Source of the DNA: Chelonoidis abingdonii
Taxonomy: Eukaryota > Chordata > Testudines > Testudinidae
Assembly (NCBI RefSeq): GCF_003597395.2
Contig: NC_133790.1
Span: forward strand, 24,074,572 to 24,138,571
DNA: 64,000 bases
Direction: 5' to 3'
The first letter of the stretch is position 1; each line of letters opens with the position of its first letter. Position numbers and translations under genes: made by a program. Below, piece by piece: positions 46,440 to 59,060 of the stretch. The notes below the pieces were generated by a model that was given only the letters and a program-made list of their open reading frames with translations, did not search any database and was not told the DNA's origin.

Positions 46440-46730
46440 AAGATGGCTGTAGCCTGAACAATAGCTGTGACTGTGCGAAGGCCAATTACCAATCGCCATC
46501 AATGGTAATGGCTCATATTTGCATAACACCGACCATCACTAAGGGGCCCCAGGAGCTTCACCAAGCGGATTTCAGATCAGAGTCGCTAGATATGGAAGAG
46601 GCTGATCTGATTGTTAACGGGCTCTGTTCTCCTCCTTATCTCCTGCAGGATCCTGCATGCTACTCACATCTAATGAGGAGCCTCTCCGCTGGGCCGGATG
46701 TACTATTGATGCTTGACTTGTATTGATTTC
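46440..46730. other. Candidate conserved non-coding element upstream of SRRM4
   Basis: Unique-looking sequence about 13 kb upstream of exon 1 with GGCCAATTACC, an octamer-like ATTTGCATAA (POU type), AATGGTAATGGC and ACATCTAATGAGG. Looks regulatory by composition only. Confidence 0.3.
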
Positions 46731-46837
46731 TGCACATGGCCGAGATGGGGGTTGGCACCCGACAGAATTGGGGTGTCCTAGCTACGGCTGCTCCTACAGG
46801 TTAGGCATCACTGCATGTGGGAAACAGTGGAGGGAAC

Positions 46838-46945
46838 GGATGGGCCAGCGATTCAGGTGCCGGTCTGGGACTCATGTCCCTGCTCTCTGTGGTCCTGGGC
46901 AAGTCACTTAATCTCTTTCTGCCTCAGTTCCCCAGCTGTAAAACT
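46838..46945 (+). mobile_element. MIR-type SINE fragment
   Basis: TGGTCCTGGGCAAGTCACTT, AATCTCTTTCTGCCTCAG, CAGCTGTAAAACTGG. The CR1 fragment at 46960 follows directly. Confidence 0.65.
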
Positions 46946-46959
46946 GGAGCACAGAAACA

Positions 46960-47580
46960 GAGTTGGAAGGGACCTCGAGGGTCACGCCCAGCCCCTGCAC
47001 TGAGGCAGGACCAGGAATACCTAGCCCATCCCTAATGGGCGTTTGTCCCACCTGTTCTTAAAAACCCTCCAACCACAGGGATTCCACAGCCTCCCTTAAA
47101 AGCCTGCTCCGGAGCTCAACGACCCTTCGAGTTCATTTTTCCTAATATCTATTCCCTTGCTGCAGATTCAGCCCATTACTTCTTGTCCTTCCTTCAGTGA
47201 ACATGGAGAACAATTGATCACCATCCTCTTTATATGTCAGACCTGATCAGTCTTGATTTGAAAACTTATCCTGTCCCACCTAATCCCCAGTCTTCTCTCA
47301 CAGGTCAGCTTTTCTAAACCTTCTCATTTTTGTTGCTCCCCTTAGAGTCAGGGCCGGCTCCAGGCACCAGCGGAGGAAGCACGTGCCTGCGGTGGCACAT
47401 GCTAAGGGGCGGCATTCTGTCCATTCTTGAGGCGGCACAGTCCGGCCAGCTTTGGTAGAGCCAGCCCTGTTTAGACTCTCTCCAGTGTGTCCACATCTTT
47501 GCCAAAGTGCAGTACCCAGAACTGGACAAGAGATTTCCGTGCCCGTAAGAGCCCTGCCACATCTCACAGGTTGTCAGACA
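46960..47580 (-). mobile_element. CR1 LINE 3' fragment, interrupted
   Basis: Starts with the conserved 3' segment AGAGTTGGAAGGGACCTC. It runs in reverse through ATTCCACAGCCTCCCT and, after the insertion at 47349-47469, through AGACTCTCTCCAGTGTGTCC to AGAACTGGACAAGAG. The match across the insertion shows one older copy. Confidence 0.8.
47349..47469. mobile_element. hAT-type miniature element nested in CR1, 121 bp
   Basis: CAGGGCCGGCTCCAGG at one end and GAGCCAGCCCTG at the other. Flanks CTTAGAGT and TTTAGACT match at 6 of 8, and the CR1 sequence resumes on both sides. Confidence 0.8.
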
Positions 47581-48009
47581 ATAGGGTAATGGGGATAAGT
47601 ACATAGACCCTATAGCCCCAGACAAGACCTATGAAAATTACAGATAAAATAGAGCACCCTTGGGGAACCAGACAGAGAGAAACCCTGATTTTATGGGGGT
47701 ATCAGGGATTCATAACAGGCAGATTATCACTTCATTTAGCAGAAGAGTAATGCACCAGCCAGAACTGGGCAGTGGATCGATGCATCAAGGAAGATAGCGG
47801 ACACTAAGTGGACTGGGAACAGGGGAGCAGAGCTGTTGTGATAGGAAGCCAGTCTTGTGATCACATGGAATCGTGGCTTTGGCACTCAACTTGGCTGTTT
47901 GTGAACACGTATGAACAAAGCTTGGGTCATACCAATGTCTGACTAAGAAAGGAGGGTGAACAGACTGTCATGTCCCAGACACACCAAACACTACAATGGG
48001 ACCATATGA

Positions 48010-48079
48010 GGGCCTGATCCTGTAAGGCGCTGAACACTGACACCAGTTGCAATCGAGCCTGCTCAGCACCTCGCAGGGG
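48010..48079. repeat. Short palindromic repeat (GGGCCTGATCCTG type)
   Basis: GGGCCTGATCCTGTAAGGCG is partly mirrored by GCTCAGCACCTCGCAGG. Confidence 0.55.
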
Positions 48080-49069
48080 CACTCAGCACACTGCCAGAGC
48101 AGCCCAAAGAGCTGGTAGCTACACAGCCTGAGCACTTCGGACAGCCTGTAGGACTCGGCAGACCCAGTGCTCTCGCATCGCTTACCTCAACAGCAGGGTT
48201 GAGTTCTCAAACACTCAACGGCCCTGGCCTATTTGATTTTATAACTCACTTGCTGTGCATACACGTGGTTACGCCTGCATTGTCAGCGGCTGTGTCGTTC
48301 CTCTTGTTTAGCCCAAGGGGCTGATGGGCCACAACTCCTCCAGCTGCTTCTCACCATTGGGCCAACATGGGGAGACCAGGGAAGTGACTATTTATTTAAG
48401 TAGCTACTTTTACAAGCACAAAGCCCCTCTGTGCCCCAGCTGGTGATGGAATTTGAAGCTCGGTTCTTTCCCCCATCCCAGGCAGCAGCTTCCTGTCAGA
48501 GCTGCAGCGGAGCCATTCAGAAAGCTGCTTGTTTCACAGAATTTAGCAAACATACGGGCTGGAAGGGCAGACGCATCCTCCTCTCCTGCCCCTCTTTGGT
48601 AACTGGGAATGCAGATTGCAGCATGCCCCTGTTGTGCATTCCCCTGCTCCGAGGTTCAGGGAGACAGTTTCATTTCCTTTTGGATGGCCCCTGGGAATCT
48701 CTAAACACTCTAATCCCAAGAAGCCATCTAAGTATCACACCTTATCTACAGTCTTTACTGCGGCTGTTGAATCAGTGACATTGCTGCAGCCAGGAGGCGA
48801 GTTCAATTGTGAAGTGAAGAACCAGATGGTGGAAGGGGGCGGGGAGAGCGGCACCACAACTGCCACTTGCTGACCTTAGAAAAGCCTGAGGCAGCAGAGT
48901 CTTCTTTAAAAAACAGCTCCAGGTTAGGGGAAATTGGGCTCCCTGACGGAAATAAGTCATGAAACAAGCCAGCCCAGTCCTGTGATGTTCCCACACACCT
49001 CGGTGGGATCAGAACCGAGCCCAGTTTAGTGCTTGGCAAGGGGGCCGGGACAGCAGAAGGCTCTGAATA

Positions 49070-49342
49070 CAGTGCAGACATAGGTGTGACTGCAGCACCT
49101 CTCGATACACGGGAGCTAGCTGTACTCTAGCTGGCTCGAGTACCTACAGCAATGAAGCTGCAGCAGCACAGGCTGACCACTGAGTAAGGATCCACCCCCT
49201 GGCCAGCTTGCGGTGGGGTAGCTAGCCCACGCGGCCATGGTTTCGCTGCTATTGGTACAGAAGCCAGCTTGCTTTAAGCTAGCTCGGATGTGTCGACAAC
49301 AGGCTGCAATCACAGCTCTGACTGAAGCACAGACAGACCCTT
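49070..49342. mobile_element. Palindromic miniature element (TCTACACTGCAG family)
   Basis: AGTGCAGACATAGGTGTGAC at the left and GCAATCACAGCTCTGAC then CAGACAGACCC at the right are inverted counterparts, with GCTAGC-rich arms. It is a diverged sibling of 21925-22205. Confidence 0.7.
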
Positions 49343-50119
49343 AGAGGCAGAAACACTGTTTATCCATAGCACGGGCAGTGGCGTTGCTAGCTTCCCCCTC
49401 CCCCCCCTCCATTAACCCCTGTTAACATGCTTCAATCCTTAGCCGGGGGGACACCCCTCTCGTTCACATGCTGTGGCCCAGCCAATCCTCGGCAGTTTTG
49501 CTGCGTCAGCAGGGTGTTTAGTGCTAGCTACAATGGCGGCTTTGGTTAGGCGGTCACAGGATCCATTCCCACCAGGTCAGTAGACAGCCACCACCCTGGA
49601 CTGGATGGACACTGGGGATGCAAAAGGCTCCATGCCCTGCAACAAACTGCCTACACTTCCCAGACCACGATTACCTTCCAGGCCTTTAACTAAAATGGTC
49701 CCTCCTTACCACCATGGGTCAGGAGCATGCCACTTCCTGTGGCCACACATTCTGTAGGCCCCAGGTCTATCTGCCAACAACACACAGCATGTGGGCTTGA
49801 ACTCTGTTTGCCCAGCTAAACCACACACAGACTCCTCTGCTCCCTGAGCTATGGGGAACTGCTCCCTCTTGCCTGGCCTGTGGAGAGAACTGTCCCCCAC
49901 ACCCAAACCCAACAGAGGGCAGTGCTGCACAGCCACACAATGAGACACTGGCACATGACATTTTGACGTAGGCAAATGTTTGTTTCCGCTCTGTTTTGTG
50001 GCCGACAGGTGCCGAGGGGGCTCGGGATTCTGTGGTTAAAAGCTGCGCCGAAGACGTGCTGCGCTCTGTGGAGAGAGAGCCCCAGCCAGCTGGTCAGAGG
50101 AGATCACATTCCTCTAGAT

Positions 50120-50323
50120 CAGTGGGTTTCAAACTTTTTAGGCTACGTAATGTAGTCTACCGCATACTCCCATCTGAGATAGGGTCATAATATACCCATG
50201 ATTAGATGGCCGAGTCTTACTAAATAAAATACGCTGTCTGCCATTACCTGGTTTTTCTCATGTACCCCCTGATGAAAGCTCACGTGCCCTAGAGGTGCAC
50301 ATATCCCACTTCAAAAACCATGG
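50120..50323. mobile_element. hAT-type miniature element, decayed, about 204 bp
   Basis: CAGTGGGTTTCAAACTTTTT at the left pairs with TTCAAAAACCATGG at the right. CTCTA occurs just outside each end, a partial duplication. Confidence 0.65.
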
Positions 50324-50714
50324 CTCTAACGCTTTGCTGAGACTAACTCCCACAGGAGTCAGATTTGGCAGCTGCTCAGCACCTTAAAGAATCAGTTCCA
50401 TGCAAGCAAAACAAAGTGCAACTCCAAAAGCAACAGTTTAAGTTTGCAAAGGCAGCAACCCTAATGAGACCGCACAACAAGCTGGGGAGGTGGGAGAAGA
50501 GAAGCCTCTTCTTGGTCTGGTGTCATTGCCACCCTAGGGGTCATTTGGGGTTTCTACATCCAGCCACTTGTCTGGGCAGCAGTGCCAGCTGCACCTTTGC
50601 CATGCTGGGTGGGTCAGCAAAGCAAGGGTCATTCCTGAATTCTGGGGCTCTGCTCCGCAGTCACCAGCACAGCCATCTGACTACTGCACTGCTCAGCTTC
50701 AGACAGAGGACACA

Positions 50715-50815
50715 GGATTTGCTAGAGTGGCTCAGACCATTGGGCCATCGAGGCGGGTATCCTGTTTCCAGCCATGGCCAATGCTTGACGCTTCTAAGAA
50801 AGCGGAACTTCATAG
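50715..50815 (-). mobile_element. Short CR1 3' end fragment
   Basis: GGCTCAGACCATTGGGCCATC, then TATCCTGTTTCCAGC and TGGCCAATGCTTG, is the reverse of the CR1 3' end seen at 60960-61040. Confidence 0.65.
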
Positions 50816-51679
50816 TATAGCTAGCCAGTGCTGCACAGGTGGTAATTATGAATTTTGGCACCTGGGGAATTAGTTTGGAACTGCAGAATAAGGACACTGG
50901 CTAAAGGTTTCTGCTAAAATGATCAGCCGTGGAAGTGTTAAGAATCTTGACACTGCATTGTCATTAGGTTCCAGAGTTAACATTCAATCTGGACAAATGG
51001 AGCAGCTCTCCAAGCCATCCTTAATAGGCAGAAATTGCTGCACCACTATGCTTGGTTCACATCTGTCAGGTTATTTTAGCAGCTTTGTCAGCAAGTACTC
51101 ACTAGGTCCAGGACCCGCCCACCACAGGAATGATGAGTAGAAGGCAGCCAGAGAGCCAGCAGTTCTCAAGAGATTCACTGGTCTTTATTGCATCAACCTG
51201 TGTGCCCAAACTCAGTACCTCCCTTCCAAGAGGATGCCTCCCCCACTCTGCGTATCCTGCTGCTCTGTCCCTGGCAGTTCTTCAGCCCCACACCATCCCT
51301 TGCCCCTCTCTCTCTTCCTGCTAGCCCATAGCGCACCCAGAGCCTGGATTAGAGAGGGCCCCAGGCTCTGCCTCCACGCCCAGCAGGTTTTGCTAAAGAT
51401 TAAATAACCAGCTGAAGCCAGCTGGACCACACCCTCGTTCTAATTATGAGGTTGTCACACTTCCTGCAACTTTTCCTTCTTGTTCCTCCAGAGACCGTTG
51501 ATTCTGGCACAAAATGATAAGGCTGAGAAACAAAACTGTTTGCAAATGAAAGCTCCAAATCTGGACCCCAATTCCATAGCAAGGAGAGAGCAAGAGAGAG
51601 AACGAGACAGGCACTGCTCAAAAGCAAAGACTCCTTCTGCCCCCATGCAAGGCTCGGCACATTAGGATACTGAAAAGCT

Positions 51680-51765
51680 CATCTCAGCTTTGTCATTGGC
51701 TCACCGTGCAACTCTGGGTATGTCACAGCTCTGTGCCTCAGTTTCCTCTCTCCATATAATAGTTC
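51680..51765 (+). mobile_element. MIR-type SINE fragment
   Basis: CTCTGGGTATGTCACAGCTC, TGTGCCTCAGTTTCCTC. Confidence 0.55.
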
Positions 51766-52809
51766 TGATCCCTCCCCAGCAGCCTAGATGAAAGGCCTAT
51801 ACACGTGCACAGGGTTACTCAGAGCTCCGCTCCACAGTACCCTGCAGTTCATAAATGGTTTGAAACCAAAAGTCCTGTGGGGAACAGGTTCATCCGCCCA
51901 CTGCTGCAGTCTATTCAATCATCGCTCACCCACTGGAACAAGATTCCAATCGACGTGGCCTCAGCTCCCTTCAGAGTGGCTCCGCACTTATTTCGGTAGC
52001 TCAGGCCTTCACTTAAAAGAGTGAATACAGCTGCAGTGTACATGTAAAGGAAACAGTCACTGCACTTAGCGTGTGGTTGGCTCCTAGACTGAACTCATTT
52101 GACACACAGGATCCATGCTCGCTTTCATTCAGGCAGCGCTCAGGGAAGGAGACATCAGATCTCTTATTTCTCCCTCACGCACATACACCTCCCATAACCC
52201 AAAGGAAAGCATCCAACTTTGACTGATTCTTCCAGCTACTGAATGTGCCTTGAGGAGCTGCACCTTGGGGCGGGGGGGAGTGTTGGAGGGAACAGGGAGC
52301 TGGGCCTAGCATGCCAGCAATCACTCAGTCTGGCTTTTTATTCCCAATATTTTCTGTCTCTGTCACATCTGTTTACAGACTATCGATCGCTCCCCAGTTA
52401 TGATGTGTGCAGTCATTTCAGGGTTTTTTTCATTCCAGTGTGTTTGTTTTCCATTTGCTAGGCAGATACAAGCAAAGCCTCAGTCACAATGCAGCATGCA
52501 CCAGTGACTTTGAAAGAGAAAAGCACAATGAGCACACTCCAGCCGATTCAAACAGAGGGCTGCTGGGAGGGGAAGGCTGGCGATTCCATCCAACTTCACC
52601 TCTTACGGAGCAAAACAAACAGAACCCACTATGGCTTCTTTGTTCCCTTCAGAGAGGCCCCATGATGCATTGCCCATTAGCTAGAAACACATTTTGTCCA
52701 GATGCATGAAACCGACCAAAAGAGATCAGGTGTTTTATGTAAGTACTTGACCATCGCTAGTTTTTTTTTAAAAGCAAGTTTTAGTATAACTAAGGAAGGA
52801 AGGTCTGGG

Positions 52810-52975
52810 GTTAAAGCCCCGGGATCTGGATTCACTCTCCTTCCTGTGTCACATCATCGCTCTGGGACTCAGCTCCTTTCTCATACGATGGGAATGGCAT
52901 TAACACTCCCTGTGTTAAGGTGTACAGCACCTTGCACAATGAAGTCCCAAGCTCAGTCGGGGCCGATCAGTCTAC
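52810..52975 (+). mobile_element. MIR-type SINE with L3-like tail, eroded
   Basis: GCTCTGGGACTCAGCTCC, ATACGATGGGAATGGC, then GGTGTACAGCACCTTGCACA, the tail seen in the other copies. Confidence 0.5.
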
Positions 52976-53227
52976 TGCCACCACCAGCTGTATCCTTCTC
53001 TCACCCTGTATTTCCTCTTCCCTCTCTGCTGACTGTCCCCAAATAAAAGCATCTGCTCTTTACTGGCAGCTGCCTCCCATACAGCTGCTGGATATTGGTT
53101 ACATTTCTAAACTTCATCTTGCAGCAGCCAGGCACCCCAGCATCTCCCAGCTGGTAGGGAATTTATCTCGTGAACACCCCCAGGACGTGCGATAGGCTTA
53201 CTACTCACATTTTAAAAAAAAAGACAT

Positions 53228-53335
53228 CAGGGGCCAGATTTTCAAATGCTCGGCCCCCACAAACAGGTCCAGATTCTCCAAGAAGCTCAGCTCCCACAGA
53301 GGCAGCTAAGTGAGCGGCCAGTTCTCCAAAGAGCT
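53228..53335. repeat. Short palindromic-type repeat, eroded
   Basis: GGGGCCAGATTTTCAAATGCTC followed by a related CAGATTCTCCAAGAAGCTC block; resembles the AGATTTTC foldback class. Confidence 0.4.
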
Positions 53336-53384
53336 TGGCCCACTAGGCATTTGCTCTTGGGGAAATCTAGACCCAGCTGCACCT

Positions 53385-53510
53385 CACTTGCAAATTTACC
53401 ACAATGACTTGCCCAAGGTCACACAAGGAGACTGTAGCAGGGCTAGAAGTTGAACTCAGCTTCGCCAAGGCTCAGTCTTGGGTCTTAACCACAAGGCCAC
53501 CTCAATGTGG
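53385..53510 (-). mobile_element. MIR-type SINE fragment
   Basis: GACTTGCCCAAGGTCACACA followed by TTGAACTCAGC and TCTTAACCACAAGGCCACC. Confidence 0.65.
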
Positions 53511-53929
53511 CCCCTGAGAATTGCATATATCAGCACCTCTACTTTTACTGGGCAGATTACCCAATGTCCGTTAATGGTTGCTGTGGTCCCGAAGAGAACC
53601 AGCACAGAGATTGCACCCATTCCTTGAATACGTGCCCTAGCAGAGGGCACAAACACCACAGCACAGAATGACCAATTGGCACGTTTATTAGGTTTCCCCT
53701 TTGTTGTGGGAGGCAAGCCAGGCATAGAGCAGCTGGAGATATGAGAACTCGGAGTTCCACGCTGTTCGCTCGATGATGCATATTGCTTTGATGCTTTGCT
53801 TTTGTGTTTGTGGCACTAGCAGCCCTGGAACAATTCTAAGCACAATGAGATAAATGACAAAATAAAAGGAATAATAAACATTTGGACTATTAAGTTAGCA
53901 TCACTGGTGGTGTGTAGGCAGACGTGAGG

Positions 53930-54150
53930 CTTTGCAGAGTACAGCTGGAAACCTCTTTAGTGGCTTACCTCAATGGAGACATAAATGTGCCAATTAAGCA
54001 ATTGGCCCAATTATCAAGAGGCTCCTAGGAATACAATTTCCCTGGTATATAAGCACTTGCCTGTAATAAATTGTTTTATAAATAAGCAGCCTGAAAAAGC
54101 ATTAAAATGCGAAAACTATATTATTAGTAGAAAATCTCTTACCTTTCTAC
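53930..54150. other. Candidate conserved non-coding element
   Basis: GTGCCAATTAAGCAATTGGC contains paired CAATTA/TAATTG-like cores, followed by TATAAGCACTTG (an NKX-like site) and ATTAAAATGCG. No repeat signature. Confidence 0.25.
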
Positions 54151-56702
54151 AGCCTCTATTAGCACAAAGACTCACAAAGTGTTGTGCAAACTAGGCTCAA
54201 ATTGGGCCACCCCTTTGTCCTTGAAATCAATGGTACTGCTTTAGGAATAAAGGAACTCCCTCAGCAGGCCAAAAGAGAGCAGAATTGGGCCTGGTCTGAA
54301 ATGTAGCCCCCTCTGGGGTGGAATGGAGCTGCTATTTAACAGCAAATGGAAACATAAATATTTAGTATTTTTATAACATGGAAAATAGTACCCAAAACCC
54401 CAGGCTTGTGTTATGCTCTATGCTATAAACAGCATCTCACACACCTTCCATGCTCCCAAATTTAGATACATAATACAGATCTTAGTTCATTTATCCCAAC
54501 AAGGTCATTTATTCAGTCAAAAGAAAGTGGAACTCCACCCTCCTCTCATTCCCCCCCATTTACAACTCAAACACCAGTTGAGGTCTCTGCCACATGCAAA
54601 CATTTTACTTCCAAATAGTCACCGATCAACTGTAATGCGGAGTCACTCCTGGATTGGGAGACCAGAGTTTTCTGGGGAAGAAATTTCAGGGGGATGGGGA
54701 AGGGGGAGAGAATCGCAAGGGGGCAGAACGTTAATTACCCAAACCAACATGTGTCTTGCACACACTCCCAGTGATCTTTAATGGCCAGGATCCTAGCTTT
54801 CCCTCTCATCTGAAAACAGAGTCATGAATTAAGGCAAGAAATTTGCTTGTCAACCATAACAGGAGAGAGAAGCGGCCTGAATTTAATAAAAGGCTGCAGA
54901 GGGGGGAAATTTATGCCAGCAAAGACAATTGCACCTTCTAAAGTAGAGTGAACAGGCCAGTAGCCACACTTGGTGTGCTATTAAACCATTATTCAGAGAA
55001 AGCGCGGAGTACTGTTTTGGGGCAGTCATTACAAATAAGCAGCCATGCCATTCATCAGGGTGACAGTTCATTGCACTTCGACTCTCATCCTCGAGCCTCC
55101 CATCCCTAAAGAAACTGCCTTCTGAGAAAGTCTCCAGCACTACAAACTATTTACATCCAGTTCATCATTCTCATCACCAGGGATAATAATCCTGTTTTAC
55201 ATCATGCCTTTTATATAGGAGGATTCCTTAAGCACACCATGTACTATACACAGACAGCACCACTAATGTTCAGCCACTTCTGGGGTGGAGGGTAATACCC
55301 AGCTATGGCACAACAGTCAAGGGAAGGAGATATTTCAGCCAAAAACAAAAGGACAAACTTTTCCTCTTGCAAAGTCTGCCATGGGAAATTTACTAGCTAG
55401 CCAAACCTAAAAGACCCTGGTTCTCAAATTCTCATGGACACACAGAAAAATGTCCAGAGCTCACTTATTTCCCTTACAAGAATAATGCATTGATTCTACC
55501 CCCTCCAAAACTTATAGATCCAGGCTATTTAAGTAGTTCAAACCCAGTATTGACACAAGAGAGTTAGGCCTTTACAGATAATATATACTTTAGGGAAGAA
55601 ATCAGCACCTCAGAAATAAAAAGGGAAAAATATAGCAAAGACTTACCCAGTTAGAAGAAAGCCCAACACACTAAGCAGAAACTAGTTAGAGATTAGCTAC
55701 AGCTGCTTGCCTGTGCCAAATGTGAAAGGCCAGCTCCCAAAAAGGCATGCTGGGAAAAAAGTTCCTAAATGAGGGCAACCACGCAGTGGGGGAGGGGGTT
55801 ATTAGGAATTAGATGTTCATAAAGAAAGAGGTGTTTTTTCAGAAGGACCCGCTAGAGCAGGCTGAAATGAAGAAGCTTTAGACTCCAAGCGGAAAGGGAT
55901 GATAAATTCAGGGCAGAATTATGTATGTTAAATTTCAATCATCCGTAGAGGACAGGAACCAAAAGACTGGATTTTTCCTATTAGATCTGTTTAAATACAC
56001 TGTGATTCTTAACACACCCCCAGCTATTAGAGAAGAAATTAGGGCTTGTTTTAGAGTGGGGCAAATGTTTTCCTGTAACTATTTAACTTTCTGAATTGGT
56101 TTGCACTTGTTGTATGTTCAGTGAAGATGAAATTTATTCTGTGCAGAAGGCTGGCAGAATGCTTCTGCACCCCTCTAGCCGTAGCGTGAGGATGGAAGTG
56201 GGGCCCAAGGCTTGACCGGCTGCTCTTCCTTCTCAAGTGTGTACTCAGCTCTAGTTTGCGCGAACACTGACTGATCGAGCTGAAATAGAAAAAGCAGCTT
56301 TAGTCTAATTGGCATATTGTCAGGGGCCGGAGTTGGACTGGGGCAAGCCTTTAGCTATGAAGAGCTGCTCTCTAGCTTTAGGCTGGCCTTCCATCGCCTT
56401 TCTGATGAGCAGGAAAAGAATGCAGGGGGACAGTGGGATGAAAGATGTGAGCACCCCAAAAGGAGCGTTGCTCATACACTTCCTAGGGGTATGTCTTGGA
56501 GCATGAACACTGCTCCGTTCCAGAGAAGCTGTCTTCTCAACCATGAAGCGTGAGGTTGGAGGGGGAAATTTCCCATGTCACCTAGGCAACACTTGGGCTG
56601 TGTGAGGTTTCCAAGAACTCTAGTGAGAGCCCTGTGAACATCAGCCTGGAGAATAACAGCTAGTGTTGCTGGAGTTCCTCCAGAGGTGGGCGACAGGAAG
56701 AG
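54151..56702. other. Intergenic A/T-rich sequence, no recognised feature
   Basis: No coding, RNA or mobile element signature identified. Confidence 0.5.
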
Positions 56703-56850
56703 AGGCGGTGTGACCTAGTAGCTAGAGTGTGAGCTACTGGTGTCTGCTCTGCCACTGGCTGTGGGCAGGTCATGTCATAGTCATGTGCCTGTTTCCCCAC
56801 CTGTAACATGAAGAGTATTCTTCATATCGCCTGTCCTAGCAAGAGCTGAG
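56703..56850 (+). mobile_element. MIR-type SINE fragment
   Basis: GGCGGTGTGACCTAGTAGC, CTGCTCTGCCACTGGCTG, GTTTCCCCACCTGTAACATG. Confidence 0.65.
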
Positions 56851-58689
56851 CCAGCGGTTCTGTTTGAAGGGCTATGGAATTGCTCTTACTAGGACAATCC
56901 TGGGAGGGGGAAAATCCACCTTTAATGACCCTTCCTGGTACACACTCCCGGAGACTTGGGAAATGTTTCCGACAGGCCCGGTGTAAAGGAGTTCTCCCCA
57001 TGGGGTGCTGCCCAGGTGCAATACTGACCTCTCACAGGGAAAGAGCTAGTGAGCCTCCCAGGAGGAGAAGGCCTTCCCGTGCAGCCAGGGAGTAACTGCT
57101 CCAAGCCCAGCCCATACTGGGGCCACAAGCATCGGGGCTGTGAACAAAGCTCCATCCCAGCCCTGTTTAAACTCGCCCTGCCCTGGAGCACTCTGAGCAG
57201 GGTTTGGTCTGGAGTGATTCTGAAATGGCTGCTTGGGCCAAGGGCTGTGTCTTCCCTGCGTTGTGTGGGGTGTGGAGGACCTCAGCACTGATGGATCTAA
57301 TAATAAGGGGCACTGATGAGGGATCTGCTGCTCTGTTTGCTAGGCCCCTTCTCAGGTAGGGCTCCGTTGACAGGGCCTCGTTCTGCTGCCAGCCTGAGAA
57401 TGGAAGTGCACCAGGAAGATACAATGCATACAAGCTCCTAGGGGACCTCATCTGTGAGAAACAGGCTTTTGCTTGTAGGGACTAGTGAGGGCCAGCAGCC
57501 CTGTGGATGTGCAGGCTACGTGCATGGGGGAAGGTTCAAAGGAGTTTTCCATTCCCCTGCGTGCCTCAGCAGAGGCTGTCCAGTGTTCTAGCAGAGAGTA
57601 GAGTCCCTCTTCCCTCCCATGGGAACTCAGAGCCTGACAAAGGGGCTAGAGGGAGGGAGGGGGGCCACACACACACACACAGGCTGGCCGGATGCAAGAG
57701 GGCAGATGTGCTGCTGCCTCATGTCCCAGCTTGACATTGAAGGTTGCTAGGGGCACACAAGATGAAGTCTGGGGAAACTAAGCACTTTTCCTGGGGCTCT
57801 GGCTGCTGCATGCCCTCTCTGGGCAGCCCGCACAGAACCTAGCTGTAATGAAGGGAAGGATCTTCCAAACAAGGAATGATCACACATTGCCAAAGGGTCC
57901 TGCACATTAGCATATACCCAAAAAGGAGATCATGCCCAGCCTCTACACGACTATCTATGCTGAGAGCACATGCTCAGGCTCTACTCACTGGACCACACTG
58001 CCTGCACTCCAAACCCTGCATTTATACATTCAGAAAGGGGCAATTGAGCTTGTGACTGGCTGATGCGTCCATGCAGCACCCTGGCTGTGCACACAGATGT
58101 GACCTGAGCCCTGGGCATGGGGCAGATACACCCTGGGCAGAAGGCCAGCACAACACCGATGCAGCAGTCACCACACTCAGAACAGACCCACCCCCCCCCA
58201 AAAAAGGAATCACACAGGGAAAGGTTTTCAAGCTGCCTGAAGGATATGGATGACCAACTGCAATTAAATTTCTAATGGGCATCCAGATGCCCTAGAGGGC
58301 TTTGAAAATTGCAGCCATAAATACCAGTCTTTGGAATGGATTCCTGCAGGCTCTCCGACTCAATTTGTGTGCTCTTGAGGTAGCTTCTGGGCACTAGCCA
58401 CTGCACATAGGTCACCCCGCCAAACAAATAAATGCCCTGGTGTAGCAGTAAGGAAAGGAGCACAGACAACACGAGGAAATCATGGTCCTGCTCTTTGTTC
58501 TTCTTGCTTAATACCAAATAATTCTAGGACTCCACCGAGTTATTCATCAGGTACTGGTGTGAGAAGCAGCCAGACCGATGCCGTCAAAGGGCTGCTCTTT
58601 CGGCTACACGCTAGTGGCCTCACAGATCATGCTTGAGTGCTGGTGGGTGGAAGGGATCCAGGCACTGCAGCCAGTACTCCAGTTTGCTT
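56851..58689. other. Intergenic sequence
   Basis: A short CA run at about 57667-57680 and a C/A run at about 58190-58206. No gene seen. Confidence 0.5.
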
Positions 58690-59060
58690 GGTTAACCTTC
58701 ATTTGGAAAGTGATTTACCTTCCTGACATTCAGCATTAAAATATAAACATCTCCATGTCTGATTTAATGGACAATTAAAAATTAAATCAAAGAGTTAGCA
58801 AACGATGCGCTAATTTGCTTATTGTAACCACATTAGCCTGATGTTTGGATCAGTGTAGAAAGAGGGAGGAGGGGCTGCCAGGGAAGGAGGAAAAAGAAAA
58901 GCCAATGGCCCTTGTATATCACAGCTTAAATGGATTTGCTCTTTAAAGCAAAATCACTGCAAACTCTGGAGCCTCATATTAGTGTGAACATGTTTAGCCA
59001 GCAAAGTAATGAGAATTAATGGGTTGGTAAAAAAAATACAGTAATATGCACTTTCGTCGC
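58690..59060. other. Candidate conserved non-coding element
   Basis: Long unique-looking A/T-rich stretch with TGATTTAATGGACAATTAA, GCTAATTTGCTTATTG, AGCTTAAATGGATTTGC, CTTTAAAGCAAAATC and AATGAGAATTAATGGG. It has the most enhancer-like composition in the window. Confidence 0.35.
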
